A stretch of 64,000 nucleotides of DNA from a bacterium HR15. GTDB lineage: Bacteria > Armatimonadota > Fimbriimonadia > Fimbriimonadales > GBS-DC. A program made the position numbers and the translations under genes. This document shows positions 50,900 to 59,915 of this stretch, piece by piece (the stretch's first letter is position 1; each line of letters starts with the position of its first letter). The stretch is from NCBI GenBank assembly GCA_002898555.1, contig BEHR01000013.1:1-64000 (forward strand). The letters are read 5' to 3'. The notes beneath the pieces are model-generated. The model did no database searches, was not told where the DNA came from, and saw only the letters and a program-made list of their open reading frames with translations.

Positions 50900-52645
50900 T
50901 CACCTCCCTGCGGAAGGCGCGCCCCCGCCGGTGCGCCCGAATCGCGGCATACTGCCTGTTCCACCTCCACCGCCCGAGCGCGGCTGTTGCGAGCGGCGCG
51001 GTCCAAACGGACTGCCAAATGGCGAGCCAGGACCCTGTTGATCCAGCTGCGGAAAGATTCGCCCCGCAATGACCATCTCGCCCGCACGCAGCCCCTCGAT
51101 AATCTCGGTTAGCTCATTGCCCTGAACGCCGATCTTAACGGGTCGGCGCTGGGGTCGCCCCTGCACCAACACCTCCACATAGTTGCCCTCAGGCGATTCT
51201 TGTACCGCCTCATTTGGCACCGCAAGTACATCGGGCTTACGTGCCACGAGAAACTCACAGGTGGCGTTCAAGCCGGGCTTCAATCGCGGGTCGGGTCTCA
51301 GCACCTCCACGCGCACTTTCACGACCGTTACATTCTGCTCCAGCACCGCCTGTGGATCGATTCGACTGACACGACCGCGAAACCGTTCTGCGGGGAAGGC
51401 ATCGATCATTATCAGCACAGGTTGACCGATTCGCACCAGCCCAATATCGGCTTCATCGACGGAGACCTCGACATACATGCGTGAAGTGTCGGCAATTTGG
51501 AGGAGGGTCGTGCCTTGTGAGAAGAGCGAGGTGCCCGGTGGTACGATGGTGCCTTCCTCCACATTGCGCGTGATGACCACGCCGTCGCGCGGTGCCACAA
51601 TCGTGGTGCTATCCAGCTGAACTTGCGCGTTATAGAGTTGCGCCTCGGCGCGGGCACGCTGCGCTTTGGCGGTGGCGATGTCCGCTTCGCGCAAGCGGAT
51701 CTGGCGCAGGTTCGACCGTGCCTGCTCGAGCGCGGTTTCGGCTTGCTTATATTGGGCGCGCGCCTCCTCTAACGCCTGTTGGGCAAGTACCACCTGGTTT
51801 CGGTTCGCTTCCGCAGATTTCAGGTTGGCTTCGGCTTCCTGCACCCGTGCGCGCGCAGTCGCCAGTCGTGTCTGGATGTCCTGCTCCAGTGTCTGCAATC
51901 GCTTCTCCGCCGCAATGAACTGGCTGCGTGCGCTTTCTAACTGGCTGGCCGCGTTGTCCACCTGCTGTTGCGACACATAGCCTTTCTGTAGCAGTTCGCG
52001 CAGGCGGTCATAGTTGCGCTGCGCCGCTTCGAGCGACTTGCGGGCAGCGTCATAGTTTGCTTGCGCCTGAGCCCGCTCCTGCGGTATGGTCACCTGTTCC
52101 AGCTGTTCCAGCGCTTTGCGAGCGGTTTCGAGGTTGGTACGCGCTGCTTGCCATTGTGCCTCCGTGAGCGCAGGTTGTGCCTTTGCGCGCTCCTCTGCCT
52201 GTTGCAAGCGTGCTTTGGCTGCGCGCAAGTTCGCCTCTGCCTGCTGCAACGCCAGCGTGCTTTGCTCCCTTTGTAGGCTTAAGCTCTCCTGAGCCTGCTC
52301 GATGCGGGCGTTGGCAGCTTCCAGATCGGCTTTCGCTTGATTGTAAGCCGCGAGGGTATCCGCCGGGTCGATTCGCGCCAGCAATTGCCCTTTCTTGACC
52401 ACATCCCCCACATCCACATAGAGCTTGCTGACGATACCACCTGCCTTGGACTTCACATCGACGATATTGTAGGTGCGCAATACACCCGTAGCGGTGATGG
52501 AACGCACCACTGTCGTGCGCTCCACTGCCACAGTGCGATAAAGGGGTTGATCCGTGGGTGATGACTGCGCACGCCCGCGCCACCACCAGATGACCACTAC
52601 CAGCAAAACAACGAGACCAATCCCGATTAAAACACGCCTTTTCAT
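50900..52645 (-). CDS. MacA/HlyD-type periplasmic adaptor (membrane fusion) protein
   Basis: 581 aa from the ATG at 52645, with GGAAGGAAC upstream; the longer frame to 52708 has no signal. An N-terminal membrane anchor (RVLIGIGLVVLLVVVIWWW) precedes the first lipoyl half (VKSKAGGIVSKLYVDVGDVV). A very long Gln/Ala-rich coiled coil (about 100-310) follows, then the second lipoyl half and beta-barrel (TTIVAPRDGVVITRNVEEGT, VSVDEADIGLVRIGQ). The Gly/Pro/Arg-rich tail (about 545-581) is unusual. It connects the inner-membrane permease with an outer-membrane channel; no TolC homologue is present here. Confidence 0.9.
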   Translation of the reverse strand: MKRRVLIGIGLVVLLVVVIWWWRGRAQSSPTDQPLYRTVAVERTTVVRSITATGVLRTYNIVDVKSKAGGIVSKLYVDVGDVVKKGQLLARIDPADTLAAYNQAKADLEAANARIEQAQESLSLQREQSTLALQQAEANLRAAKARLQQAEERAKAQPALTEAQWQAARTNLETARKALEQLEQVTIPQERAQAQANYDAARKSLEAAQRNYDRLRELLQKGYVSQQQVDNAASQLESARSQFIAAEKRLQTLEQDIQTRLATARARVQEAEANLKSAEANRNQVVLAQQALEEARAQYKQAETALEQARSNLRQIRLREADIATAKAQRARAEAQLYNAQVQLDSTTIVAPRDGVVITRNVEEGTIVPPGTSLFSQGTTLLQIADTSRMYVEVSVDEADIGLVRIGQPVLIMIDAFPAERFRGRVSRIDPQAVLEQNVTVVKVRVEVLRPDPRLKPGLNATCEFLVARKPDVLAVPNEAVQESPEGNYVEVLVQGRPQRRPVKIGVQGNELTEIIEGLRAGEMVIAGRIFPQLDQQGPGSPFGSPFGPRRSQQPRSGGGGGTGSMPRFGRTGGGAPSAGR

Positions 52646-52833
52646 AGTTGTTCCTTCCGCTGGGGAATCGCGGCTTACGGGCTGGGTATCCTGCCCAGCC
52701 GCGCCCATAAGATTGCCTGTTGCAAAAGTTTACCCATTTTGCTGAAGCCAAGCTGTCCGAACCGTCCAGGCACACCTGCGCCCATTACGGGGATAGACGC
52801 TGAAACGCGCGGGATGTTCACTAAGCCCATTGG

Positions 52834-52920
52834 GTGCGTGGCGAGTAGAATTTAGGCGAGCGGTGGATGGACTCTACTCGCCATTCGCGACTCGCCACTC
52901 CCTACTTGCTACATGCTGGA
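52834..52920. repeat. GCGAGTGGCGA repeat reaching into the 3' end of trpB
   Basis: GTGGCGAGTAGAATTTAGGC is followed by ACTCTACTCGCCATTCGCGA and CTCGCCACTCCCTACTTGCT. The minus strand of this repeat encodes the last residues of TrpB. Confidence 0.7.
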
Positions 52921-54076
52921 CATCTTTGTCACCTCTGCCTGAGAGGTTAATCAGGATAACGGAGTTAGGCGGAAGTTGCGGAGCCAGTTCCTGCAGATAG
53001 GCGAAAGCATGCGCGCATTCCAGCGCGGGAATAATTCCTTCATGTCGTGCCAGCCATGCGAATGCGCCGAGCGCCAGTTCATCGGAGACAGCCACATACT
53101 CCGCACGCCCGCTCTCTTTTAGATAGGCATGCTCAGGTCCCACGCCCGGATAGTCCAGCCCTGCCGAAATGGAGTGGGTGCGACGAATCTGTCCGTGCTC
53201 GTCTTGCAAGACGAGGCTTGCGCTACCGTGCAAAACGCCATATTCGCCCGCCACGAGGCTGGCGGCATGCTCACTCGTCTCGATGCCTTTGCCCGCCGCT
53301 TCCACCCCTATCAGTCGCACGCCTTCGTCTTCAATAAATGGATAGAAGATGCCGATGGCATTACTACCCCCACCCACGCACGCCAGCACCACATCGGGCA
53401 GTCGCCCCGCGTAGGCGAGGATCTGCTCGCGTGCTTCGCGCCCGATCACCGCCTGAAAATCACGCACCATCATTGGGTAAGGGTGCGGCCCGACGCAGGA
53501 GCCGATGATGTAATGCGTGGTGCGCACATTGGTCACCCAGTCGCGGATCGCCTCGCTGGTGGCATCTTTCAGGGTGGCGGTGCCGCTATGCACAGGGTTC
53601 ACCTTCGCGCCGAGCAGGTTCATGCGGAACACATTTAACGCCTGCCGATGCATATCCTCAGCGCCCATATAGATTTCGCATTCCAGCCCTAACAGGGCGC
53701 ATGCGGTCGCCGTCGCGACGCCATGCTGTCCCGCGCCTGTCTCGGCAATGATGCGCCGTTTGCCCATCCGCTTCGCCAGCAACGCCTGCCCCAGCGCGTT
53801 GTTAATCTTGTGCGCGCCCGTGTGGCATAAATCTTCCCGTTTAAGATAGACTTGATGTCCTGTCGCGCGGCTGAGGTTGAGCGCGAAGTAGAGCGGCGTG
53901 GGACGCCCCGCGAAGGTGATGAGATAGTAGTTCAGCTCGCGCTGAAAATCGGGGTCGTCGCGCAGGTGCAGGTAGGCGTCGGTCAGCTCCTCCAGCGCAG
54001 GAATGAGCGTTTCGGGCACATACCGCCCCCCATAGCGACCAAAATAGCCTTTTTCATCGGGCATCGTATAGCGCAT
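52874..54076 (-). CDS. trpB: Tryptophan synthase beta subunit
   Basis: PLP enzyme condensing indole with serine. 400 aa. Motifs: [54 protein letters not shown] (PLP-Lys), [34 protein letters not shown] and [20 protein letters not shown]. It is the TrpB1 type with the full length of partners of TrpA, but trpA and the other trp genes are not adjacent. The natural C-terminus is expected near SGRGDKDV; the following tail [14 protein letters not shown] is repeat-derived. The TAGAAT box 6 nt before the ATG at 54076 suggests a leaderless transcript. Confidence 0.95.
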   Translation of the reverse strand: MRYTMPDEKGYFGRYGGRYVPETLIPALEELTDAYLHLRDDPDFQRELNYYLITFAGRPTPLYFALNLSRATGHQVYLKREDLCHTGAHKINNALGQALLAKRMGKRRIIAETGAGQHGVATATACALLGLECEIYMGAEDMHRQALNVFRMNLLGAKVNPVHSGTATLKDATSEAIRDWVTNVRTTHYIIGSCVGPHPYPMMVRDFQAVIGREAREQILAYAGRLPDVVLACVGGGSNAIGIFYPFIEDEGVRLIGVEAAGKGIETSEHAASLVAGEYGVLHGSASLVLQDEHGQIRRTHSISAGLDYPGVGPEHAYLKESGRAEYVAVSDELALGAFAWLARHEGIIPALECAHAFAYLQELAPQLPPNSVILINLSGRGDKDVQHVASREWRVANGE

Positions 54077-54082
54077 GACTCC

Positions 54083-54088
54083 ATTCTA
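54083..54088 (-). promoter_or_regulatory. -10 box of a leaderless trpB transcript
   Basis: TAGAAT on the minus strand, exactly 6 nt before the trpB ATG at 54076. Confidence 0.55.
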
Positions 54089-54090
54089 CC

Positions 54091-54189
54091 TCAGGGGCCT
54101 ACCACAGGAGGTGGCATGTACTGCCACATAGTGTGCCCTGCTTGACGCGCTTGCGGCTCCATTTCCGCCAGCGCGCTCTTTATGCACAC
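54091..54189 (-). CDS. Possible 32-aa leader ORF upstream of trpB
   Basis: From GTG 54189: VCIKSALAEMEPQARQAGHT then MWQYMPPPVVGP, stopping just before the trpB -10 box. A TAAAAT box (complement of 54203-54208) lies 13 nt upstream. It holds a single Trp and no run of Trp codons, so a classical attenuator is unlikely. It may be spurious. Confidence 0.25.
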   Translation of the reverse strand: MCIKSALAEMEPQARQAGHTMWQYMPPPVVGP

Positions 54190-54261
54190 GCCTGGTGAGT
54201 CGATTTTACCTTAAAAAAGCCCAGTGTGCCCCGCCCCTAGCGACAGGAGTAGAGGCGCGCC

Positions 54262-55932
54262 GTGTCGAAATCGGGTGATGCGGAGGTTTTGCACCAGATG
54301 GAGAGCTATGTCGTGGGTGTAGATGTGGGTACAGCGAGCGTGCGGGCAGGGCTATTTGACCTGCAAGGCAATCGGCGGGCAATCGCCACCGAACCCATTC
54401 AAATTCACCGTCCCCAACCCGATTACGCCGAGCAGTCTTCCGAGGATATCTGGCGAGCGGTGGGTGTGGTCGTGCGGCGTATCGTGCAGGAGGCGAGTGT
54501 TCCCCCTGAAACGGTAATCGGGATCGGCTTCGATGCCACCTGCTCGCTGGTGGTGCTGGATCGCGCTGATCGCCCACTTAGCGTCTCGCCCACGGGCGAC
54601 CCCCGCTGGAACATTATCATGTGGATGGATCATCGTGCCACGCGCGAAGCGGAAGAGATTAACGCGGGTGGATACGAGGTGCTGCGCTATGTGGGTGGGG
54701 TCATTTCGCCCGAAATGGAGACGCCCAAGCTCCTTTGGCTCAAACGCCATCTGCCCGCGGTTTTTGAGAGCGCAGGGAAATTCTTTGACCTTGCCGATTT
54801 CCTGGTGTACCGCAGCACAGGCAACAACATCCGCAGTGTTTGCACGAAGGTCTGCAAGTGGACTTACTTGGCGCATGAATCGCGCTGGGACATGCATTAC
54901 CTGCGTGCGCTGGGCATCGAGTCGATTCTGGAGGCGGGACGCGCCGGCGACGCGATTCGCCCTCTGGGCGAGTCAGCGGGCAAGTTGACACGCGAAGCGG
55001 CGAACCATCTCGGTCTCACGGAGCGCACGCAGGTCGCGGTGGGCATCATCGACGCCCATGCGGGCACGGTGGGGTTGCTGGGTGCGGTCTGGAGTGGGCA
55101 ACCGCGCCCCGAGCTCGCCCAGCTGGAGCGGGCGATGGCGCTGATCGGAGGCACCTCCTCGTGCTTAATGGCGCTTTCACGCGAGGCTCGCTTTGTGCCC
55201 GGCGTGTGGGGACCTTACTACGGCGCGGTGCTGCCAGAGATGTGGATGAATGAGGGGGGGCAATCCGCGGCAGGCGCGCTCATCGACTACACCTTGCAGC
55301 ACCATGCGCAATATGCCACTTTGGAAGCGCAGGCACAGGCAGAAGGTATCAGCGTCTACGAGGTTGCTAATCGGCTCATCGACAAAATGAGTGCAGGGCT
55401 ACCCTTCCCCGCGTTGCTCACGCGCTGGCTCCATGTCTATCCTGACCATTATGGCAACCGAAGCCCCTATGGCGACCCATACTCGCGGGGAATTGTCGAT
55501 GGCTTGACACTGGATACCAGCCCCGAATCGCTCGCACTGCTCTATTATGCCACATTGCAGGCCCTGGCATACAACATCCGAGATGTGCTGCGCGCTCTCC
55601 GTGAAGCGGGCTACCACATTGACCAGATTTATGCGACGGGTGGCAGCATCCGTAACCGCTACTGGCTCCAGGAGCACGCGGATGCCACAGGCTGTCGCGT
55701 GATCATCAATCGGGAGCCGGAGGCAGTGCTGTTGGGCGGAGCGGTTCTTGGCGCGGTTGCCGCTGGCGCGTACTCCGACATGCCCAGCGCGATGCATGCC
55801 ATGAGCCGTCCAGAGCGAGTGGTCGAGCCGAACCCTGCCACCGCCGAGTATCACGCCGTGCGCTTCGAAATCTTTCGCGAAATGTATCAACAGCATTTGG
55901 AACGGCGGCGCCGAATGGCACGATTTATTTAA
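54262..55932 (+). CDS. FGGY-family carbohydrate kinase (D-ribulokinase-like)
   Basis: 556 aa, GTG start at 54262 with GACAGGAG upstream. Phosphorylates a ketose or polyol, probably D-ribulose. FGGY-N: VVGVDVGTASVRAGLFDL, DIWRAVGVVVRRI, GIGFDATCSLVVLD, MWMDHRATREAEEIN. FGGY-C: VGIIDAHAGTVGLLGAV (catalytic Asp), MALIGGTSSCLMAL, IYATGGSIRNRYWLQEHADA and PEAVLLGGAVLGAVAAGAY. The length and the MWMDHRA/IIDAHAG motifs match the YpCarbK/FGGY ribulokinase branch rather than AraB or xylulokinase. It converges with and overlaps the epimerase gene by 8 nt at the 3' ends; both act on sugars. Confidence 0.87.
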   Translation: MSKSGDAEVLHQMESYVVGVDVGTASVRAGLFDLQGNRRAIATEPIQIHRPQPDYAEQSSEDIWRAVGVVVRRIVQEASVPPETVIGIGFDATCSLVVLDRADRPLSVSPTGDPRWNIIMWMDHRATREAEEINAGGYEVLRYVGGVISPEMETPKLLWLKRHLPAVFESAGKFFDLADFLVYRSTGNNIRSVCTKVCKWTYLAHESRWDMHYLRALGIESILEAGRAGDAIRPLGESAGKLTREAANHLGLTERTQVAVGIIDAHAGTVGLLGAVWSGQPRPELAQLERAMALIGGTSSCLMALSREARFVPGVWGPYYGAVLPEMWMNEGGQSAAGALIDYTLQHHAQYATLEAQAQAEGISVYEVANRLIDKMSAGLPFPALLTRWLHVYPDHYGNRSPYGDPYSRGIVDGLTLDTSPESLALLYYATLQALAYNIRDVLRALREAGYHIDQIYATGGSIRNRYWLQEHADATGCRVIINREPEAVLLGGAVLGAVAAGAYSDMPSAMHAMSRPERVVEPNPATAEYHAVRFEIFREMYQQHLERRRRMARFI

Positions 55933-56746
55933 ACACCACGCGCAGCGCGTCGGCAATATGGCGCAGCCCCAGCTCCGGGAAGGTACGATAGCCACTCACT
56001 TCCGCCGTGATATAGCCTGTATAGCCGACCGATTCCAGCGCGGCGCGCACCTCCATCCAAGGCAGATCGCCCTGCAGGGGATTGACAAAACCCTGAATAT
56101 TGCCGATGTCCAGGCGGAAGTCCTTCACATGCACGCGCTTGATACGCTGCCCCAAAATACGGATCCACTGCTGGGGATAGCCAAAAGCGAGCACATTGCC
56201 CGCGTCGAAGTAGACGCCTACCCACGCGCTGCCAATCTCGTCAATAAAGCGCGCCATCTCCAGGGGGCTAAGCAGGAAGCGGTTCCACACATTCTCCACC
56301 GCGATAAAGACTCGCTGACGCTCGGCTTCAGGCGCAAGTTGCTTGAGTGCCTCCTGCGCACGGGTGTAGGCGACATCGTAGGGCACATCGGGCGTCACCA
56401 TGCCGGGCACCACCAGAATCGCGTCCACGCCCAGTGCGCTCGCCAAGCGTAGCTGATGGCGGCATAACTCAAGGGCTTGTTCGCGCACCGCTGCGTCGGG
56501 ATGGGTGAAAGGCGCGCTCCAGTAAACGCCTGTGGAGAGCGAGCTGAGCTCGATACCAATCTCACTTGCCATCTGGCGAATGGCGTGCGCATCGGCGTCG
56601 CTGGTCTGCGGGCTGAGCGTACCCTCCCTCTCCATGTTGAACTCGATCGCGTCAAAGCCCGACTCTTTCGCCGTGCGCAGACAAGTTTTCACATCCCAGT
56701 TGCCCGGCAGCGTCCATCGATTAATCCCGATTTTGAAGGACGACAT
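55925..56746 (-). CDS. Xylose-isomerase-like TIM-barrel sugar-phosphate isomerase/epimerase
   Basis: 273 aa. KIGINRWTLPGNWDVKTCLR, GFDAIEFNMEREG, ELSSLSTGVYWSAPFTHPD, VDAILVVPG, VFIAVENVWNRFLLSPLEMA, VGVYFDAGNVLAFG, IKRVHVKDFRLD and YITAEVSGY. The metal-binding Glu, Asp, His and Glu of the AP-endonuclease-2 fold are all in place. Candidates are L-ribulose/xylulose-5-phosphate 3-epimerase (UlaE-like) or hydroxypyruvate isomerase; the substrate cannot be fixed from sequence. A TAAAAT box lies exactly 6 nt before the ATG. Together with the facing FGGY kinase it could form a pentose catabolic pair. Confidence 0.85.
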   Translation of the reverse strand: MSSFKIGINRWTLPGNWDVKTCLRTAKESGFDAIEFNMEREGTLSPQTSDADAHAIRQMASEIGIELSSLSTGVYWSAPFTHPDAAVREQALELCRHQLRLASALGVDAILVVPGMVTPDVPYDVAYTRAQEALKQLAPEAERQRVFIAVENVWNRFLLSPLEMARFIDEIGSAWVGVYFDAGNVLAFGYPQQWIRILGQRIKRVHVKDFRLDIGNIQGFVNPLQGDLPWMEVRAALESVGYTGYITAEVSGYRTFPELGLRHIADALRVVFK

Positions 56747-56752
56747 ACCGCT

Positions 56753-56758
56753 ATTTTA
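56753..56758 (-). promoter_or_regulatory. -10 box of a leaderless epimerase transcript
   Basis: GGTAAAAT on the minus strand, the TAAAAT ending 6 nt before the ATG at 56746. It directly follows the T-run of the upstream terminator. Confidence 0.6.
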
Positions 56759-56761
56759 CCG

Positions 56762-56788
56762 AAAAAATAGGGCTCGCAAAGCGAGCCC
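56762..56788 (-). terminator. Intrinsic terminator of the small Gly/Pro-rich gene
   Basis: On the minus strand GGGCTCGC-TTT-GCGAGCCC (complement of 56770-56788) is followed by TATTTTTTC, a classical stem plus U-tract. Confidence 0.85.
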
Positions 56789-56879
56789 CTGGCAGAGATG
56801 CTCTCCGGTTGAGAGCAGGACGACCCTTGCACTGCTCTTAGACGATGCATCTTCGCCCATGTTCTGCCTTCTGGGGGAT

Positions 56880-57233
56880 TCACATCTCTTCTTCGCCGCC
56901 GCGTCCACCCATGCGCAGCCCGCGTCGTCCACCGCCGCCACCTGCCTCTTCAGGCGCTCCAGCTCCCGGACCGCCTGCTGGTGGCGCAACGGATGGGGGC
57001 GGTCCACCGAATCCACCCATGCTCGGTGCGCCAAATCCACCGCCTGCCGGCGCACCGGCGGGCGGCGCCGCCATCGGGTTCTCAATCTGGGCACGCACAC
57101 TCGCCAGATCAGGCATCTGAACCGCTGGCAACGGATCCGGCATCATGTTGTTGCTGAGCACAAACAGCACAATGAGCACGACAACGCCCAGCGCAATCAC
57201 ACCAATCGCGATTGCATCGACACCTTTTTGCAT
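56880..57233 (-). CDS. Small single-pass membrane protein with Gly/Pro-rich tail
   Basis: 117 aa, not recognised. Start ATG at 57233 with GGAGGAGCG upstream. One membrane helix (AIAIGVIALGVVVLIVLFVL, about 7-26), then DPLPAVQMPDLASVRAQIEN and a low-complexity Gly/Pro/Ala tail (GGGFGAPSMGGFGGPPP) ending acidic (GGEEEM). The tail faces the periplasm if the positively charged N-terminus stays inside. A TATAAT box lies upstream at the complement of about 57284-57289, and an intrinsic terminator follows, so it is a monocistronic unit. Function unknown. Confidence 0.6.
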   Translation of the reverse strand: MQKGVDAIAIGVIALGVVVLIVLFVLSNNMMPDPLPAVQMPDLASVRAQIENPMAAPPAGAPAGGGFGAPSMGGFGGPPPSVAPPAGGPGAGAPEEAGGGGGRRGLRMGGRGGEEEM

Positions 57234-57360
57234 AGTGTTCGCTCCTCCGTGTAAGGGCGGATCTATGGGTCAGCCCTTTAGATTATTATAGCATGCCGAT
57301 TCGGAGGCGAACCTCCCTTTCCTGCAGGAAGGTGTTCAGACGGGGCGAACCGATATTTTT

Positions 57361-58248
57361 ATGCTACGACAGAAGGAGCCATCACCCTATAATTTAGAAA
57401 TTGGTGACCCTGCGCGGCGCGTTCGATGCCTACGAATCCGCCCAGGCGAGCTGGTCGAGACTCGGCGTGGGCGCAAACTCACGCTGAAGCAGTTGACTCA
57501 AGCGGTGGAGCCATACGCTTTTCTGCTCATTGGTGAGGAACATAGCGAAGCGCGCCATCACCAGTTTCAGGCAGCGGTCATCGACGCGCTGGTGCAGGCA
57601 GGTCGTTCGGTTATTGTCGGCTTGGAGATGTTTGACCGCACGAAGCAACATCCGCTGAACCTCTGGACGCTGAACCGCCTGAGCGAAGCGGAGTTCATTG
57701 AGCAGAGCGACTGGCAGCGTCAGTGGGGCTTCGATTTTGCCCTGTATCGCCCCATCTTCGAAGTGGTTGCTCGTCATCGGCTGCGTCTGGTTGCGCTGAA
57801 TCTGCCCCGTGCGATGGTGCGGCAGGTCGCCCTCAAAGGCTGGGCTTCGCTGCCTGAATCGGAGCGAATGGGCATTGCTCAGCTCGATCTGAACCAGACC
57901 GACCATCGTCAGCTGTTTAATATACTGATGAGCGGTCATCCGGGCACGGAGCATGCGGGTCATGAGGGGCATGCGGACCCTGCGCATGAACGGTTCTATG
58001 AGGCGCAGGTGCTGTGGGACACCGGGATGGCGGACAGCGCATTGCGCTATCTGGAGCGCACGGTGCCCTCACCCCGCCTGATTTTCGTCATTCTGGCGGG
58101 CAACGGGCATGTGATGTATGATGTGGGGATTGCTTTGCGCTTGCGCCAGCGCACCTCTTGGCCTGTGGCGACCATAGTCTGTCTGCCCGTGAGCGACGAG
58201 CCGATAGAGATTCGCGCCTCGCTCGCCGATTTCGTCTGGCTGCCGTGA
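57361..58248 (+). CDS. ChaN/DUF399-family protein
   Basis: 295 aa. Motifs of the ChaN/Tiki-like heme-binding uptake fold: FLLIGEEHSEARHHQFQAAV, VIVGLEMFDRTKQHPLN, QWGFDFALYRPIFEVVARHR, LVALNLPRAMVRQVA and VILAGNGHVMYDVGIALRLR. A His-rich insert (HPGTEHAGHEGHADPAHE, about residues 198-215) could bind heme or metal. Family members are often lipoproteins; no signal peptide is visible at this ATG, and no ribosome-binding site either. Function in this organism unclear; iron or heme acquisition is the family hypothesis. Confidence 0.78.
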   Translation: MLRQKEPSPYNLEIGDPARRVRCLRIRPGELVETRRGRKLTLKQLTQAVEPYAFLLIGEEHSEARHHQFQAAVIDALVQAGRSVIVGLEMFDRTKQHPLNLWTLNRLSEAEFIEQSDWQRQWGFDFALYRPIFEVVARHRLRLVALNLPRAMVRQVALKGWASLPESERMGIAQLDLNQTDHRQLFNILMSGHPGTEHAGHEGHADPAHERFYEAQVLWDTGMADSALRYLERTVPSPRLIFVILAGNGHVMYDVGIALRLRQRTSWPVATIVCLPVSDEPIEIRASLADFVWLP

Positions 58249-58266
58249 GGCGGGCGAGAAATGGGG

Positions 58267-58272
58267 TAGAAT
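58267..58272 (+). promoter_or_regulatory. -10 box of a leaderless permease transcript
   Basis: GGGTAGAAT ends exactly 6 nt before GTG 58279. Confidence 0.55.
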
Positions 58273-58278
58273 TACCCA

Positions 58279-59103
58279 GTGAATAGTGGTAATTACCCGA
58301 TGCTTCGCGTGTTGCCCAAGATTTTCGCGCTGCTGCGTATCTATGTGGAGGACAGTCTCGCCTATCGCGCCAGCGCGTTCATCTGGATGCTGACCGATGT
58401 GGTGCAATGCCTCGTGATGCCGCTGGTATGGCTCTCTGCCTACCATGGACGCGAGGCGATTGGTGGTTATCAGCCGGGCGAGATGGTTAGCTACTATGTA
58501 GTGATGGCGCTCGTCTCCAATTTCATCGTCAGCCACCTGATGTGGGATCTGGCGTGGGAGATTAAGGAGGGCATTCTGTCGCAGTGGCTGCTACGCCCCG
58601 TGCCCATTTTCTGGATGCTGTTTGCCCGCAACATCTCATGGCGACTGCTGCGGATGGTGCTGTTTGTGCCCGTGGCACTCTTGGCGGGCTTCTACTACGG
58701 GCGGATGGTGACGCTGGGCTCGATGGAGCTGGGTGCGCTTTTCTGGCTTAGCGTGTTGTTGGGGCATCTGGTGTCGTTCCTGGTCGCCTTTGCGCTGGCG
58801 TGTCTGGCGTTTTGGTTGCAAGAGGTGCAGAGCGTGTTCTCGCTGTACTACGCGCCGATGCTGCTGCTGTCGGGCTGGGTTGCGCCCATCGGGTTGATGC
58901 CGGGCTGGCTGCAAGCGTTGGCGTTCCTGATGCCGTTCCGCTACACCACCGCCGTACCGGTGGAAATCGCGGTCGGTAAACTCTCAGGCGAGGCGATGTG
59001 GCTGAGTATGGCAGGGCAGTTGGTCTGGATTGGGTTGGCGGGATTACTGAGCTGGATCTTGTGGCGAGCGGGCATTCGGCAATATAGCGGGGTGGGCATG
59101 TGA
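58279..59103 (+). CDS. ABC-2 type transporter permease subunit 1
   Basis: 274 aa from GTG 58279. Six predicted membrane segments, e.g. AFIWMLTDVVQCLVMPLVWL, MVSYYVVMALVSNFIVSHLM and LFVPVALLAGFYYG; the last loop is ALAFLMPFRYTTAVPVEIAV. The 'MPFRYt--pvei--G' signature marks the DUF990/ABC-2 subfamily of paired permeases. The usual cognate ATPase gene is not upstream (a ChaN-like gene is) and not downstream. It overlaps subunit 2 by 4 nt (GTGA), so both form one heterodimer. Substrate unknown. Confidence 0.87.
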   Translation: MNSGNYPMLRVLPKIFALLRIYVEDSLAYRASAFIWMLTDVVQCLVMPLVWLSAYHGREAIGGYQPGEMVSYYVVMALVSNFIVSHLMWDLAWEIKEGILSQWLLRPVPIFWMLFARNISWRLLRMVLFVPVALLAGFYYGRMVTLGSMELGALFWLSVLLGHLVSFLVAFALACLAFWLQEVQSVFSLYYAPMLLLSGWVAPIGLMPGWLQALAFLMPFRYTTAVPVEIAVGKLSGEAMWLSMAGQLVWIGLAGLLSWILWRAGIRQYSGVGM

Positions 59104-59897
59104 AACGGCTGCGCTTCTATCTGAATCTCTATCGGGCGTTTTTACGCTCCAGCTTGGTGCGTGAGATGGAGTTTCGCGCCAACTTCTGGGCAAAGGTGCT
59201 TTTCAACTTGCTCTGGCTCGGCTTCTTCCTGGCAACGCTCAAGATTATTTATCGCCACACCGAAGCGATTGCAGGCTGGAGAGAACCCGAGGCGCTGGTG
59301 CTGGCGGCAACGCTCTATTTTTTGGACGCGCTTATCTCTACCCTGTTTTACTTCGGGCTATCGGAGTTGCCGACGATGGTGCGGCAGGGCACGCTCGATT
59401 TCGTGCTGGTCAAGCCTGTCGATTCGCAGTTCTGGCTCTCGTTGCGACGCGTGAATCTGGACCAGCTCGGCTCGTTGGTGGTGGCGGTGCTGCTGGGCAT
59501 CTACGCGCTCCTGAGGCTGGGCTATATGCCGTCCTTGACGAATATTCTGCTCTATATGGGCATGATTGTGATGGGCGTGCTGATGTTCTATTCGTTCCAC
59601 TTTATGATGATGACGCTGAGCATTTGGCTGGTGCGGGTGGAGAATCTGTGGGTATTGTCGGATGTGTTCGCGCAGATTGGGCGGTTCCCGACCGATGTGT
59701 TCGATGCGGTGCTGCGCCGGATATTCACCTATGTGTTGCCAGTGGCGTTTTTGGCGACGATTCCGGCGAAGGCACTGTTGGGCAAGGCATCCGGCGGATT
59801 TTTGCTCGTTGCGGCGGGGTGGGCGCTGGCATTTTTCGTTGCCGGGCGGCTCTTCTGGCAATTCGCGCTGAAAAGCTACACGAGCGCAAGTTCATAG
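59100..59897 (+). CDS. ABC-2 type transporter permease subunit 2
   Basis: 265 aa, GTG start at 59100 overlapping the previous stop. Six membrane segments. The DUF990-like landmarks are FRANFWAKVLFNLLWLGFFL, ELPTMVRQGTLDFVLVKPVD, QFWLSLRRVNLDQLG and GRFPTDVFDAVLRRIFTYVL followed by PVAFLATIPAKALLGK. The last segment, with P-a--L-g at the sixth-helix entry, is diagnostic for the second permease of this family. Together with the previous gene it forms the membrane part of an exporter. It faces serA, 18 nt away. Confidence 0.87.
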   Translation: MKRLRFYLNLYRAFLRSSLVREMEFRANFWAKVLFNLLWLGFFLATLKIIYRHTEAIAGWREPEALVLAATLYFLDALISTLFYFGLSELPTMVRQGTLDFVLVKPVDSQFWLSLRRVNLDQLGSLVVAVLLGIYALLRLGYMPSLTNILLYMGMIVMGVLMFYSFHFMMMTLSIWLVRVENLWVLSDVFAQIGRFPTDVFDAVLRRIFTYVLPVAFLATIPAKALLGKASGGFLLVAAGWALAFFVAGRLFWQFALKSYTSASS

Positions 59898-59915
59898 CCA
59901 TTCACCCTGCCTAAG

